Source: PUMD01 sp964599275
Lineage (GTDB): Bacteria; Bacillota; Sulfobacillia; SLMV01
Direction: 5' to 3'
Length of the DNA stretch: 64,000 nucleotides
NCBI GenBank assembly: GCA_964599275.1
Contig: CAZRFK010000002.1
Span: forward strand, 11,987 to 75,986
Numbering within the stretch: the stretch's first letter is position 1; every line of letters begins with the position of its first letter. Below are positions 43,620-52,622 of this stretch, one piece after another. The notes under the pieces are model-generated. The model made no database searches, had not been told where the DNA came from, and saw only the letters and a list, made by a program, of their open reading frames with translations. The position numbers and the translations under genes are program-made.

Positions 43620-44717
43620 ATGGAGAATCATAATACGACCAGATCTGATCTAATAAAACCCGCCTCACGGCGGGTTATCTTATACCTGAGTTTTTTATTA
43701 TTAGCAGCAGCACTGTGGTATCTGCGGCTCACATTAATGCCCGTGTTTCTTGGTGCTTTTATGGCATATCTTTTCAGCCCCCTGGTACGCAGGATCGAAA
43801 GTTATGGGCTGACAACACATATCGCTATAGTTGCTGTCTATCTGTTTGTTGGCGGAATAATGACTGCAGCAGGTTTCTACATTGTTCCCAAGTTTATTGT
43901 ACAGCTGGAGTCTCTGACTGGATCCCTGCCACAATATACTGAACTAGTCACTGGTTTTCTCCGTCAGGCCCAGGACGGTGTTTATAGGTTTCCGATGCCG
44001 GAAACGCTGCAGACAGCGTTAATTAATGTGGTTGGACGCTGGGAAGTTGCACTTCAGGAAATGGTAGAAGGTCTGGTGGAACAGTTTATTGCTATACTTC
44101 CTCATGCGGTCAGTTTGATTGCGGTACCAGTATTGGCATATTATTTTTTACTCGAGAGGGCGAAACTTATCAAACTGGGAAGAAATATAGTACCAACGCG
44201 TTGGAGAGCTCCAGTGCTTCATCTGACGGAGGAACTAGATCGGGTCCTGCTGGGGTTTATCCGTAGTAGATTGCTGATTGCTGGTCTCGTAGGGGTTGCT
44301 ACTGCAGTCGTTTTTTTACTGCTGGGGCTACCTTACTCGTTATTGGTGGGCCTGTTTGCAGCTTTGACTGATTTAATCCCATATTTTGGACCTATCTTGG
44401 GTGCAGTTCCAGCTGCTGCAGTGGCGGCAACGTACTCTTCTACTGCTGTGGTTTGGGTTCTCGGGGCTTTTTTCCTGATTCAGCAGCTGGAAAGCTATTT
44501 GCTATCTCCACTGGTTATGAGTGATGGAGTTCAGCTGCACCCAATATGGGTCGTTGTAGCTTTATTTACAGGAGCGAGAGTAGGGGGATTGTTGGGGATG
44601 ATACTGGCCATTCCTGTTTTCGCCTGCGCCCGCGTGGTTAGCTCTTTTATTTTTGAGTGTTGGCCGGAACTGAATCCAATCAGGGAAGTTAATGAGGAGT
44701 ATAACCCACACGGGTAA
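43620..44717 (+). CDS. AI-2E family transporter (permease)
   Basis: The 365-residue protein has about eight transmembrane helices and the family C-terminal signature: LVGLFAALTDLIPYFGPILGAVPA and SDGVQLHPIWVVVALF. Members export small molecules or act as Na+(Li+)/H+ antiporters; the substrate here is unknown. AAGGTGA precedes the ATG. The alaS leader follows. Confidence 0.85.
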   Translation: MENHNTTRSDLIKPASRRVILYLSFLLLAAALWYLRLTLMPVFLGAFMAYLFSPLVRRIESYGLTTHIAIVAVYLFVGGIMTAAGFYIVPKFIVQLESLTGSLPQYTELVTGFLRQAQDGVYRFPMPETLQTALINVVGRWEVALQEMVEGLVEQFIAILPHAVSLIAVPVLAYYFLLERAKLIKLGRNIVPTRWRAPVLHLTEELDRVLLGFIRSRLLIAGLVGVATAVVFLLLGLPYSLLVGLFAALTDLIPYFGPILGAVPAAAVAATYSSTAVVWVLGAFFLIQQLESYLLSPLVMSDGVQLHPIWVVVALFTGARVGGLLGMILAIPVFACARVVSSFIFECWPELNPIREVNEEYNPHG

Positions 44718-44737
44718 CAAGTGGCGTCCGGCTGTTG

Positions 44738-44767
44738 TTATTGCTCAGTTGTCTGTGATGGTATAAA
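44738..44767 (+). promoter_or_regulatory. extended -10 promoter of alaS
   Basis: TATAAA (44762-44767) with an extended -10 TGG directly before it; a weak -35 TTATTG (44738-44743) lies 18 bases upstream. It would give an alaS leader of about 310 bases. Confidence 0.4.
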
Positions 44768-44774
44768 ATTTCAT

Positions 44775-45013
44775 TAATAGATGGGTTATGTATCGTGCTT
44801 TGGAATGAATCAAGATACTGGTGGATCTATTTGAGAAGGTGGCTGCCGATAATTCCCGGCGGCGGTGCGGGGGTATGGAAGCCGAATCTTTATGATTGGG
44901 TTACAGAATTTAGTTTTCCAATAGTTGCTTTGCAGAGATGCGGTGTTGCCCCGTAGAACAGGGTGGTAAAGAAGTGTCCGGCCCGCCCCTGGGTCTGTGG
45001 GGTGGGTTTGTTT
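44775..45013 (+). promoter_or_regulatory. T-box-like leader of alaS
   Basis: This long leader contains AACAGGGTGGTA (44957-44968), which agrees with the first half of the conserved T-box core (AGGGTGGNACCGCG). TGGT would pair with the ACCA end of tRNA-Ala. The second half (ACCGCG) is replaced by AAAGAA. An intrinsic terminator follows 13 bases later, as in T-box riboswitches, and the upstream part folds into several hairpins (for example GCTGCCG/CGGCGGC). The Ala specifier codon could not be placed with certainty. Confidence 0.45.
44981..45013 (+). terminator. terminator in the alaS leader
   Basis: CCCGCCCC (44982-44989) pairs with GGGGTGGG (44999-45006), one G-U pair, followed by TTTGTTTGTTG. 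It lies about 70 bases before alaS on the same strand, so it is an attenuator rather than an operon end. Confidence 0.65.
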
Positions 45014-45084
45014 GTTGTCGATGCTTACGCCCGTTTCCTGCTTTTTCGTTGTGCTGCAGGCTAAATGTTTAAAGGAGGGCAATC

Positions 45085-47769
45085 ATGAATAGTAGCAAAA
45101 TAAAGACAAGCAATGAGATCAGACATACTTTTTTGGAGTTTTTTTCAGATAAAGGGCACAAGATTGTGGATAGTTCTCCATTGGTTCCACAGGATGATCC
45201 AACCCTGCTTTTTACCAATGCGGGAATGGTTCAGTTTAAAGATATTTTCCTGGGAAGACGTTCCCCCAATTACTTACGTGCAACAACTTCACAAAAATGT
45301 GTACGTGCTGGTGGAAAACATAATGATCTGGAGAATGTAGGAAAGACTCCTCGACATCATACCTTCTTCGAAATGCTAGGTAATTTTTCCTTTGGTGATT
45401 ATTTCAAACAAGAGGCAATATTATACGCATGGGAATTGCTGGTTCATGTCCTGGGGATTCCGTCTGAAAAACTATGGATAACTGTATACAAGGATGATGA
45501 TGAAGCTGCCCGGTTATGGCGAACGGAAGTAGGACTGTCGGAGGACAGGATCTTGCGCCTGGGCGAGAAGGATAATTTCTGGTCGATGGGGGATGTTGGT
45601 CCCTGCGGACCCTGCAGTGAAATAATATATGATCGGGGACAACAGTTCGGCTGTGGAAACGATGAATGTGGAATTGGAGTATGCGACTGTGATCGATGGC
45701 TGGAACTTTGGAATCTGGTTTTCATGCAGTATGAAAGGGACCAGTCAGGTAATATGGATCCTTTAGAACAGACTGGTGTTGATACCGGTCTGGGACTAGA
45801 ACGTATAGCATCAGTGCTTCAGGGAGTACATTCAAACTATGATACCGATTTGTTTACTCCCATTTTTGCTGGGCTTGAGCGTCTGGTTGACCACGAATAT
45901 TCTGGAAGCGATGGTGAAAAGGATTTTGCCTTCCGGGTCATTGCTGATCATGTTAGGGCGTGTACTTTTCTTATTGCAGATGGTGTGTTCCCTTCAAATG
46001 AAGGCCGTGGCTATGTACTCCGACGCATTCTCAGACGTGCGGCAAGGTTTGGACTTGACCTTGATCATGAGGGCCCCCTGCTGGCTCCTTTGGTGTCCGT
46101 GGTTGTCGAACTGATGGGAGATGCTTATCCTGAGTTGAAGGAGAGAGAAAGTTTCATCCGCCAGACCATAAAGCGAGAAGAGGAACGCTTTGGACAGACC
46201 TTACAGCAGGGCCTCGAGCTTCTTTCTGAGATGATCGCGGAAGTGACACAAGATAATGGAGATGCGATTAGTGCTGAACAGGCGTTTAAATTATATGATA
46301 CATATGGATTTCCTGTAGACTTGTGTGAGGATGTCGCCCAGAAGCACGGCCTATCTGTCGAGCGCGCCGGGTTTGAACAGCTGATGAAGGAGCAGCGAGA
46401 ACGCGCCCGTAAGGCCCAGAAGGCTGAAGATGGTGCCCTCGAGGTTGATGATGTTGGCAGCCAGATAGACGACCTCGAAGAAACAGAGTTCGTGGGTTAC
46501 CAACAAACAGAAATATCAACACAGGTAGTGGGGATTTTAAACGCAGATGATAACAGGATAGATTGTGCATCTGAAGGTGAAGAGGTAACCATCTTTTTGC
46601 GCAAGACCCCATTTTACGCTGAAAGCGGAGGACAGATGAGTGATACTGGTCATATTACTGCAGATAGTGCAGTTGTCAGCATAACTGAAGTGGTTGAGCT
46701 GGGTGACAGGCATCAGTTACACTGCGGACAGGTGGAGCAGGGTAAGATAAAAGAGGGCGATGATGTGGTAGCCAGTATCGATGACGATCGAAGAAATGCG
46801 GTGGCCCGTAATCACACTGCAACACACCTGCTGCATGCTGTTTTACGGGAGATTCTCGGAGAGCATGTCCAGCAATCAGGTTCACTGGTTGACAGTGACA
46901 GACTTCGCTTTGATTTCACGCATCACTCTCCGCTGACTGTTGAGCAAACAACAGAAATAGAGAATCGAATCAATAGCATCATACTCGACGGCCGAGATGT
47001 GTGGGCTGAATTAAAGAACTACGCTCGGGCCCGCGAGGATGGGGCTGTAGCATTATTTGGTCAACGTTACTCCTCTGAACAGGTACGAGTTATAGATATT
47101 GAAGGAGCATCCAAAGAGCTGTGTGGTGGTACGCATGTGCAGTCAACCTCTCAGCTGGGCTCATTCAAGATAACTGGTGAGGAGAGTGTTGGTTCCGGAA
47201 TGCGGCGGGTAGAAGCTGTCACTGGTGAAGAAACTATATCGTGGATTCAACAATACGAACAAAAAGTTCAAAGACTGGCTGAAACCTTGGACACTTCGAT
47301 AGATGAGCTACCCGACAGGGTCAGTGAGCTGCAGGATAATCTCAATGCTGCGAGACGGAAAAACCAAAAAGTTTATTCCAATCTTCTGCAAATGCAAGTG
47401 GAGCTTATCGAATCTGATGCTGAGTATATAGATGACATAGCCTTACTGGCTGAGCAGGTTGAAGCTGAACAACCCGAACACCTGCGGCAGATGGCTGATT
47501 CACTTCGTCACCGATTGGGAGAATCAGCGTTGGTTCTAGTGTGCACGACTGAAGATGAAAGTGTAGTGGTTGTTGGAGCAGCCACCAAAAATGCGGTTGA
47601 CCAGGGGGTTCATATGGGGAACGTTGTGTCGGAGCTGGGTCAGCAGCTGGGTGGTGGCGGAGGTGGACGTCCAGACATGGCTCAGGCCGGAGGAAATCGT
47701 CCGGACAAGATTCCTTCTGTCTTGAAAGCAGGCAGAAGGATACTGGAGAAAAGATTACAACCAGTTTAA
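45085..47769 (+). CDS. alaS: alanyl-tRNA synthetase
   Basis: AlaRS of 894 residues has the class II catalytic core (FTNAGMVQFKDIFLG, HHTFFEMLGNFSFGDYFK), the editing domain with metal ligands in HTATHLLH and CGGTHV, and the C-terminal DHHA1 domain ending in the glycine-rich GGGGGGRPDMAQAGG. It charges tRNA-Ala and clears mischarged Ser or Gly. AAAGGAGGG precedes the ATG. A T-box-like attenuator lies upstream, and ireB follows. Confidence 0.96.
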   Translation: MNSSKIKTSNEIRHTFLEFFSDKGHKIVDSSPLVPQDDPTLLFTNAGMVQFKDIFLGRRSPNYLRATTSQKCVRAGGKHNDLENVGKTPRHHTFFEMLGNFSFGDYFKQEAILYAWELLVHVLGIPSEKLWITVYKDDDEAARLWRTEVGLSEDRILRLGEKDNFWSMGDVGPCGPCSEIIYDRGQQFGCGNDECGIGVCDCDRWLELWNLVFMQYERDQSGNMDPLEQTGVDTGLGLERIASVLQGVHSNYDTDLFTPIFAGLERLVDHEYSGSDGEKDFAFRVIADHVRACTFLIADGVFPSNEGRGYVLRRILRRAARFGLDLDHEGPLLAPLVSVVVELMGDAYPELKERESFIRQTIKREEERFGQTLQQGLELLSEMIAEVTQDNGDAISAEQAFKLYDTYGFPVDLCEDVAQKHGLSVERAGFEQLMKEQRERARKAQKAEDGALEVDDVGSQIDDLEETEFVGYQQTEISTQVVGILNADDNRIDCASEGEEVTIFLRKTPFYAESGGQMSDTGHITADSAVVSITEVVELGDRHQLHCGQVEQGKIKEGDDVVASIDDDRRNAVARNHTATHLLHAVLREILGEHVQQSGSLVDSDRLRFDFTHHSPLTVEQTTEIENRINSIILDGRDVWAELKNYARAREDGAVALFGQRYSSEQVRVIDIEGASKELCGGTHVQSTSQLGSFKITGEESVGSGMRRVEAVTGEETISWIQQYEQKVQRLAETLDTSIDELPDRVSELQDNLNAARRKNQKVYSNLLQMQVELIESDAEYIDDIALLAEQVEAEQPEHLRQMADSLRHRLGESALVLVCTTEDESVVVVGAATKNAVDQGVHMGNVVSELGQQLGGGGGGRPDMAQAGGNRPDKIPSVLKAGRRILEKRLQPV

Positions 47770-47785
47770 AATGAGAGGTTTGATT

Positions 47786-48073
47786 ATGGTAGAAAGGCAA
47801 AGTGAGCAGGAGCAGATCCGCGAATCAGAATATACTATAAATCCAGACGTTTCACAGCCAGAAGCAGATGATGTGCTGGTTCAGGTGCACGAGGCTCTCC
47901 GTCAGCGGGGACATGATCCGGTGAAACAGATGGTAGGCTATCTATTATCTGGAGATCCTGCTTACATTACTGAGCATTCCGGAGCCAGGACTACAATTAC
48001 CGAACTGGAGCGGGATCACCTGCTGGGTAAATTGGTAGCATTTTTTTTAGAGAAAACATCACAGCAACAGTGA
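47786..48073 (+). CDS. ireB: IreB-family regulatory phosphoprotein (UPF0297)
   Basis: The 95-residue protein carries the IreB signature, EALRQRGHDPVKQMVGYLLSGDPAYIT. In enterococci IreB is phosphorylated by the PASTA kinase IreK and restrains cephalosporin resistance. ATG 47786 is favoured over 47771 because GAGAGG lies 7 bases upstream. The N-terminal extension before the conserved part is longer than usual and is Glu/Gln-rich. The alaS-ireB-ruvX-DUF1292 order is conserved in Bacillota. Confidence 0.88.
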   Translation: MVERQSEQEQIRESEYTINPDVSQPEADDVLVQVHEALRQRGHDPVKQMVGYLLSGDPAYITEHSGARTTITELERDHLLGKLVAFFLEKTSQQQ

Positions 48074-48162
48074 TGCAGTTTAGGTATTGCGTGTAGCCTG
48101 CCAGCGGGTGAGTAGCTGGGGCTATCCAGCTGCATCCAAATATGGGAGGGGTGAGCCCAGCA

Positions 48163-48897
48163 TTGATACCTCTCAATGATAATATTTCATCGAACCGAAG
48201 GCCGTGGATGACATATATTCTACTGGCAGCCAATGTAGCAGTTTTTCTTTATCAAACTTCTCTGCCAGTGGGAGAGTTAAACACCCTTCTGGCTACTTAT
48301 GGAGTAATTCCGGCTCGCATTGGAAGTCCCCTTACCTTTTTGTTCCCGGGGCGTTGGCCGCAGTTGATTCCACTGGTGACGGCCATGTTCTTGCATGGTG
48401 GATGGTTGCATATAGGAACCAACATGCTCTATTTGTGGATATTCGGTGACAATGTGGAGGCCAGTATGGGATCGGGTCCTTTCCTGCTGTTCTACCTTCT
48501 TGCCGGGGTGCTTGGCAATATGGCGCATGTGATTTTCAATCTGGCGAGTGCAGTTCCGACCATTGGAGCAAGCGGAGCTATCGCTGGAGTATTGGGGGCC
48601 TATCTGGTGCTTTTTCCCCATGCCCGGGTTCTTGCTCTGATACCTCTGGGATTTTTCTTCACCGTTGCCGAGATTCCTGCGGTTATATTTTTAGCTGTCT
48701 GGTTTTTGCTTCAGTTGGTCAGCGGAATGTTCAGCCCTGCAGCTGCACAGCAGGTAGCCTGGTGGGCGCATATCGGCGGATTTCTGGCCGGGATGTTCTT
48801 ACTGTTGTGGTTCAGAACCAATCCTTCGGCAGGAGCAGCACCGCGCCATGGTTCTTCTGATTCACAGGATGGAGAGGACCTCCAATGGCCAGAGTGA
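48163..48897 (+). CDS. rhomboid-family intramembrane serine protease
   Basis: This membrane protein of about 244 residues has six or seven helices. The catalytic Ser lies in GASGAIAG and the His in WAHIGGFLAG, and HGGWLHIGTNMLYLWIFG is the conserved loop region. It cleaves transmembrane substrates. TTG 48163 is preferred because rhomboids of this type begin MIPLxD and GGGAGGGG lies 11 bases upstream. It is inserted between ireB and ruvX and overlaps ruvX by 13 bases. Confidence 0.87.
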   Translation: MIPLNDNISSNRRPWMTYILLAANVAVFLYQTSLPVGELNTLLATYGVIPARIGSPLTFLFPGRWPQLIPLVTAMFLHGGWLHIGTNMLYLWIFGDNVEASMGSGPFLLFYLLAGVLGNMAHVIFNLASAVPTIGASGAIAGVLGAYLVLFPHARVLALIPLGFFFTVAEIPAVIFLAVWFLLQLVSGMFSPAAAQQVAWWAHIGGFLAGMFLLLWFRTNPSAGAAPRHGSSDSQDGEDLQWPE

Positions 48898-49334
48898 TGG
48901 CGCTGGATATCGGTCATAAGCGCATTGGTGTAGCTATAAGCGATCCTGCCGGCATTGTGGCTCAACCCCTGTGTGTATTGGAGTGGGGAACTGACGGGGA
49001 AAATAATCAGCTGCCAGATAGAAATGCGGTGTTTGAGCATATTAGAACCCTGTGTAGTCGCCACCAGGTGGAAGTTTTGGTGGTGGGGCTTCCCCGCAAT
49101 ATGGACGCCAGCCTGGGACCACAGGCACAGTATGTACTTGAATTTGTTGAAGGACTGCAGGGTTTGCTGGATTGTCGGGTGGTGACGGTAGACGAACGGT
49201 TGACTAGTCAGAGGGCAGAACAGGTACTAATAGAGGGGGACATGACTCGTAAGAGACGTAAACAGCATATTGATAAGTTGGCAGCCTCACTCATACTGCG
49301 TACTTATCTGGATAGAACTCAGTCAAACAATTGA
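48885..49334 (+). CDS. ruvX: putative pre-16S rRNA nuclease / Holliday junction resolvase-like RuvX (YqgF)
   Basis: The 149-residue RNase H-fold protein has ALDIGHKRIGVAISD, VVGLPRNMD and VDERLTSQRAE, with the catalytic Asp and Glu of the YqgF family. Members process the 5' end of 16S rRNA; a junction-resolving role has also been proposed. GGAGAGG precedes the ATG inside the end of the rhomboid gene. Confidence 0.92.
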   Translation: MARVMALDIGHKRIGVAISDPAGIVAQPLCVLEWGTDGENNQLPDRNAVFEHIRTLCSRHQVEVLVVGLPRNMDASLGPQAQYVLEFVEGLQGLLDCRVVTVDERLTSQRAEQVLIEGDMTRKRRKQHIDKLAASLILRTYLDRTQSNN

Positions 49335-49390
49335 CAGGAATATGGCAGGGTATTCGCACAGAACATAAACGAGACGGGGGTGAATTTGAA

Positions 49391-49669
49391 ATGGCTCAAG
49401 AGCAGGAACAGGAACAGGAACAGGTTCTAACGCTAATAGGTGATGATGGCGAGGAAATGCAGATGGAAGTTCTTGATTTTTTGAGCCTTGCCAAGGGGGA
49501 TTATGTGGTTTGTGCGCCGATAGATGGTCCTGAGGATGAGGCTTATGCCTTCAGAGTGGTTGAAGGGGATGATGAGACTTATCTAGAAGATGTAGTAGAT
49601 GAGAACGAGTGGGATGAAGTTGTCAATGCTTGGGAACAACGCATTGAAGAGGTAGAAGATGTAGAGTGA
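49391..49669 (+). CDS. DUF1292 protein
   Basis: This 92-residue very acidic protein has the DUF1292 core (LTLIGDDGEEMQMEVLDF, YVVCAP) and lies in its normal place after ruvX. Function is unknown; some relatives are called YrzB. The N-terminus holds a short (Glu-Gln) repeat coded by repeated CAGGAA units (49402-49421). GGGGGTGA precedes the ATG. Confidence 0.85.
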   Translation: MAQEQEQEQEQVLTLIGDDGEEMQMEVLDFLSLAKGDYVVCAPIDGPEDEAYAFRVVEGDDETYLEDVVDENEWDEVVNAWEQRIEEVEDVE

Positions 49670-49713
49670 TTGTTTCTACGGTTTGAAGGGTTCAGGGAGA
49701 GGAGAGGTCCGGA

Positions 49714-50757
49714 TTGCATTGGGTTGCACGTTCGGTGGCGCTGGGATTAGTTCTGGTGCTGGCCGTAGCGACTGCTGTTGGATACACTTACCTTAACAGT
49801 GCTTTAGAACCGACTGCCCCCGAACGTGATGAAGCGGTTATGGTACAGGTGAAGTCTGGGATGAATTCCCGACAGCTGGCTCACGAGCTTCATGATCAAG
49901 GATTGATAGCAAATGCATGGGGATTTCATCTTCTGAGTCGATGGCGCGGGGTAGATGGTCAGATGCAGGCTGGGTGGTACAATCTCCGGTATAGCATGTC
50001 GGCCGAGGAAATATTAAAGCGTATTGTCAGTGGTGAAACAGCCAACAAACGTTTTACTATACCCGAGGGATTAACTGCTGAGCAGGTAGTTGACACACTT
50101 GTTCACCAGGAAATGGGCAAATCTCATGTGTTTGAAGAACTATTGTCAGCTCGAGAAAGGATAGAGGAGTTTTTACCAGAGGATTACGGCCCTGGACCAG
50201 TGTGTGACAAGTTTGATCGCCCCAAAACACCTCTGGAAGGATATTTGCTGCCTGGAACTTATGAGGTTTCATGGGGAGCAACCGAAGAGGAGGTTCTGTC
50301 CCGACTTGTAGATGCAACAAAAGCTATATGGACGGAAGACCGACTCCAACGTGCCGAAAAGTTGGACCTCAGTATTCATGAGGTTTTAACTCTGGCATCC
50401 ATAGTCGAAAGAGAGGCCCAGGCAGATGAAGAACGTCCGGTGATAGCTTCTGTGTTTTTGAATCGGTTGGATATAGGGATGAAGTTGGATGCATGTGCTA
50501 CAGTTGCTTACATCCTGGGTGAGGCTGGAAGAAATATAACTACCGAAGAGACCCTTCTGGATACCCCATATAACACCTATAAATACGGAGGTCTCCCGCC
50601 CGGACCCATTGCAAATCCGGGTATTGAAAGCATAGACGCAGTATTGAACCCCGCCTCAACAAGATATCTGTATTTTGTATCCCGCGGTGATGGTACTCAT
50701 GCTTTTTCCGAGAATTATCAGCAGCACCTGCAAAAGGTGGATAAATATCAACGCTGA
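49714..50757 (+). CDS. mltG: endolytic murein transglycosylase MltG
   Basis: The 347-residue protein has one N-terminal transmembrane helix (about 5-27), a LysM-like segment (VQVKSGMNSRQLAHELHDQGLI) and the YceG domain with the catalytic Glu in SIVEREAQ and the loop TYKYGGLPPGPIANPG. It cuts nascent glycan strands and sets their length. TTG 49714 follows GGAGAGGAGAGG. It is followed by sigK. Confidence 0.92.
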   Translation: MHWVARSVALGLVLVLAVATAVGYTYLNSALEPTAPERDEAVMVQVKSGMNSRQLAHELHDQGLIANAWGFHLLSRWRGVDGQMQAGWYNLRYSMSAEEILKRIVSGETANKRFTIPEGLTAEQVVDTLVHQEMGKSHVFEELLSARERIEEFLPEDYGPGPVCDKFDRPKTPLEGYLLPGTYEVSWGATEEEVLSRLVDATKAIWTEDRLQRAEKLDLSIHEVLTLASIVEREAQADEERPVIASVFLNRLDIGMKLDACATVAYILGEAGRNITTEETLLDTPYNTYKYGGLPPGPIANPGIESIDAVLNPASTRYLYFVSRGDGTHAFSENYQQHLQKVDKYQR

Positions 50758-50852
50758 GGAATTTATTTATTGAATGCACTTATCACCCTCTCTGTGCATA
50801 AGCTGTAATTCAGCATTTTAAAGTGGTATTTATTCAGAGGGGGGCTCAGCCG

Positions 50853-51581
50853 ATGGAAATAGGCCTGCTGGCCTTGCTTGGGTTGGTGCTAGCCGAGGGT
50901 CTGTCGCTGCTTACGGGATATGTTACTGGTAAGAAGAGTTTTCCTGAGCCATTGAGCCGTAGCGAGGAAAAAGTGCTATTACAGCGAATGCAAAGAGGAG
51001 ATCAACAAGCGCGTGACGAATTAATAGCTCACAATTTACGATTGGTAGCGCATGTTGTAAAGAAATTTGATAGCTCGCAAATTGACGATGAGGATATGAT
51101 TTCTATTGGAACCATTGGATTGATAAAAGGAATTGATACATTTGATCCTAACAAGGGAGTACGGTTGGCCACCTATGCTGCAAAGTGCATTGAAAATGAG
51201 ATTTTGATGGCTTTTCGCAAACTTAAAGGCCCCCGTGAGGCTTCTCTGGAAGATCCAATCGGCACCGATCATGAAGGCAATGAAATAAGCCTCATGGACA
51301 TTCTAAACAATGATGATGAGCCGGTACCAGATTTCGTCAACCAGGCAATGTTGCAGGAACGTATGTTAGAAAGCCTGGATGTCCTGACTGACCGTGAGCG
51401 AGTGGTCATTGAGATGAGATTTGGTTTGAATGGACAGAGAATGAGAACTCAGAGAGAAATTGCAGAAATACTGGATATTTCCAGGTCATATGTGTCAAGG
51501 ATACAAAAGCGAAGTGTAAGCAAACTTGGTGAGGCAATGAGGAAGTATGCATCGCGGAGTGGAGCTACGCTGGGGGATTGA
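50853..51581 (+). CDS. sigK: sporulation sigma factor sigma-K (pro-sigma-K)
   Basis: This 242-residue sigma-70 factor matches SigK of the mother cell: a hydrophobic pro-region (MEIGLLALLGLVLAEG), LSRSEEKVLLQRM, region 2 (HNLRLVAHVVKKF, DMISIGTIGLIKGIDTF, TYAAKCIENEIL) and region 4 (LTDREREV-type turn, ISRSYVSRIQKR). The pro-region is normally removed by the SpoIVFB protease. The gene is continuous, with no skin-type element. ATG 50853 lies 7 bases after GAGGGGGG. A CATAAGCTG at about 50800 resembles a sigma-K -10 box, which would fit autoregulation. Confidence 0.9.
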   Translation: MEIGLLALLGLVLAEGLSLLTGYVTGKKSFPEPLSRSEEKVLLQRMQRGDQQARDELIAHNLRLVAHVVKKFDSSQIDDEDMISIGTIGLIKGIDTFDPNKGVRLATYAAKCIENEILMAFRKLKGPREASLEDPIGTDHEGNEISLMDILNNDDEPVPDFVNQAMLQERMLESLDVLTDRERVVIEMRFGLNGQRMRTQREIAEILDISRSYVSRIQKRSVSKLGEAMRKYASRSGATLGD

Positions 51582-51605
51582 GAGTTGGGCGGAAGGAGTT
51601 CGCAT

Positions 51606-52136
51606 TTGAGTTTTGTAGATCTTTTGGTACCTGATCAGTATGTAGAAAGAGTGCAGCAGATAGATCTGGAGGGTCTGCTCGAAAATGGTATTCGTGCCCT
51701 TATCTGTGATCTGGATAACACGCTGGTAGCATGGGGTTCTGAGGAAATTACTGAGAACACGCGGAGTTGGCTGAAAGAAGTTCACAGCAAGGGATTTGAA
51801 GTAATGATTGTTTCAAATGCGTTATCAGGAAGGGTAAATCACCTTGCCGAACAGCTGGATTTGCCGGCAATCCCCCGCGCAAATAAGCCGCGGCGCCGGG
51901 GATACCGGCGCGCTCTGGACATGCTGGGAGTTTGTCCGGATGAGACGGCAGTAATAGGAGATCAATTGTTTACTGATGTGGTTGGGGGGAATCGATTAGG
52001 AATGAAAACGATACTGGTGATTCCTCTTGCAGGAAAGGATTTTGTAGGCACACGGGCAGTGAGAATGGTTGAAAAACTTGCCCTGAACTATCTGACATGG
52101 AGAGGTCTGACCCGGCCACCTGACACACCTGACTGA
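51606..52136 (+). CDS. YqeG-family HAD phosphatase
   Basis: This HAD-superfamily protein of about 176 residues has motif I CDLDNTLVAW, motif II IVSNA, a Lys in ANKPRRRGY and motif IV VIGDQLFTDVVGGNRLG. YqeG proteins are phosphatases, one of which acts on phosphatidylglycerophosphate in plants and cyanobacteria; the bacterial role here is unproven. TTG 51606 lies about 8 bases after GGAAGGAG; an upstream TTG at 51585 precedes that site. Confidence 0.85.
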   Translation: MSFVDLLVPDQYVERVQQIDLEGLLENGIRALICDLDNTLVAWGSEEITENTRSWLKEVHSKGFEVMIVSNALSGRVNHLAEQLDLPAIPRANKPRRRGYRRALDMLGVCPDETAVIGDQLFTDVVGGNRLGMKTILVIPLAGKDFVGTRAVRMVEKLALNYLTWRGLTRPPDTPD

Positions 52137-52154
52137 CGAAAAGAGGGAGTGAGG

Positions 52155-52376
52155 ATGGGCAGTAAAAGTGAGCCGACGCTGTATCGAGTTATTTCCCGAA
52201 CGACATCATGGAACTCCCGCGAAAATGACATAGATGAACTGCTTACTGCAATTGCTGAGGAATGGGAGATGGCCCGAAAAGAAGATCAACGATTACAGAG
52301 GTATCAGTTGTGTGATGTGGGTATTGTTCAGCATCCTGAATTCTTAGAGTTGCGTTATTATGTCGACCCGCGTTAG
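52155..52376 (+). CDS. small conserved-looking hypothetical protein
   Basis: I do not recognise this 73-residue soluble protein. It contains a run of helix-favouring residues (IDELLTAIAEEWEMARKED) and a C-terminal strand-like part (LELRYYVDPR). GAGGGAGTGAGG precedes the ATG, 18 bases after the YqeG gene, so it is likely cotranscribed with it. Confidence 0.55.
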   Translation: MGSKSEPTLYRVISRTTSWNSRENDIDELLTAIAEEWEMARKEDQRLQRYQLCDVGIVQHPEFLELRYYVDPR

Positions 52377-52519
52377 ATCAGTTCTGGATGGTTTGAAAGT
52401 GTAGTATTAGTGACAACCCATTCAACTGCTTATGTATAGTCGGTTGGATAGGTCAATGAACTTCTGATGTACAGGGACTTATGGTGGTATTATTCAGTAT
52501 AACTTACCTGTTTGATGAT

Positions 52520-52546
52520 GCCCCCATGATTCTCAGGGGCTTTTTT
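52520..52546 (+). terminator. intrinsic terminator before pilT
   Basis: GCCCC (52520-52524) pairs with GGGGC (52536-52540), followed by TTTTTT (52541-52546). It ends the unit that includes sigK and yqeG. Between 52377 and 52519 an imperfect ATTCAAC/GTTGGAT inverted repeat is visible. Confidence 0.8.
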
Positions 52547-52622
52547 ACATGAATAATTGGATTGAAATTACGATATTAACAGTGAGAGTAATGCAGCATG
52601 GTTAATTGGAGGTGTTTAATCA

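Noticed and set aside
49399..49424. CAGGAA repeat as a phase-variation tract
   Set aside because: Only about three units of a 6-base repeat, which keeps the frame when gained or lost; no switch is expected.
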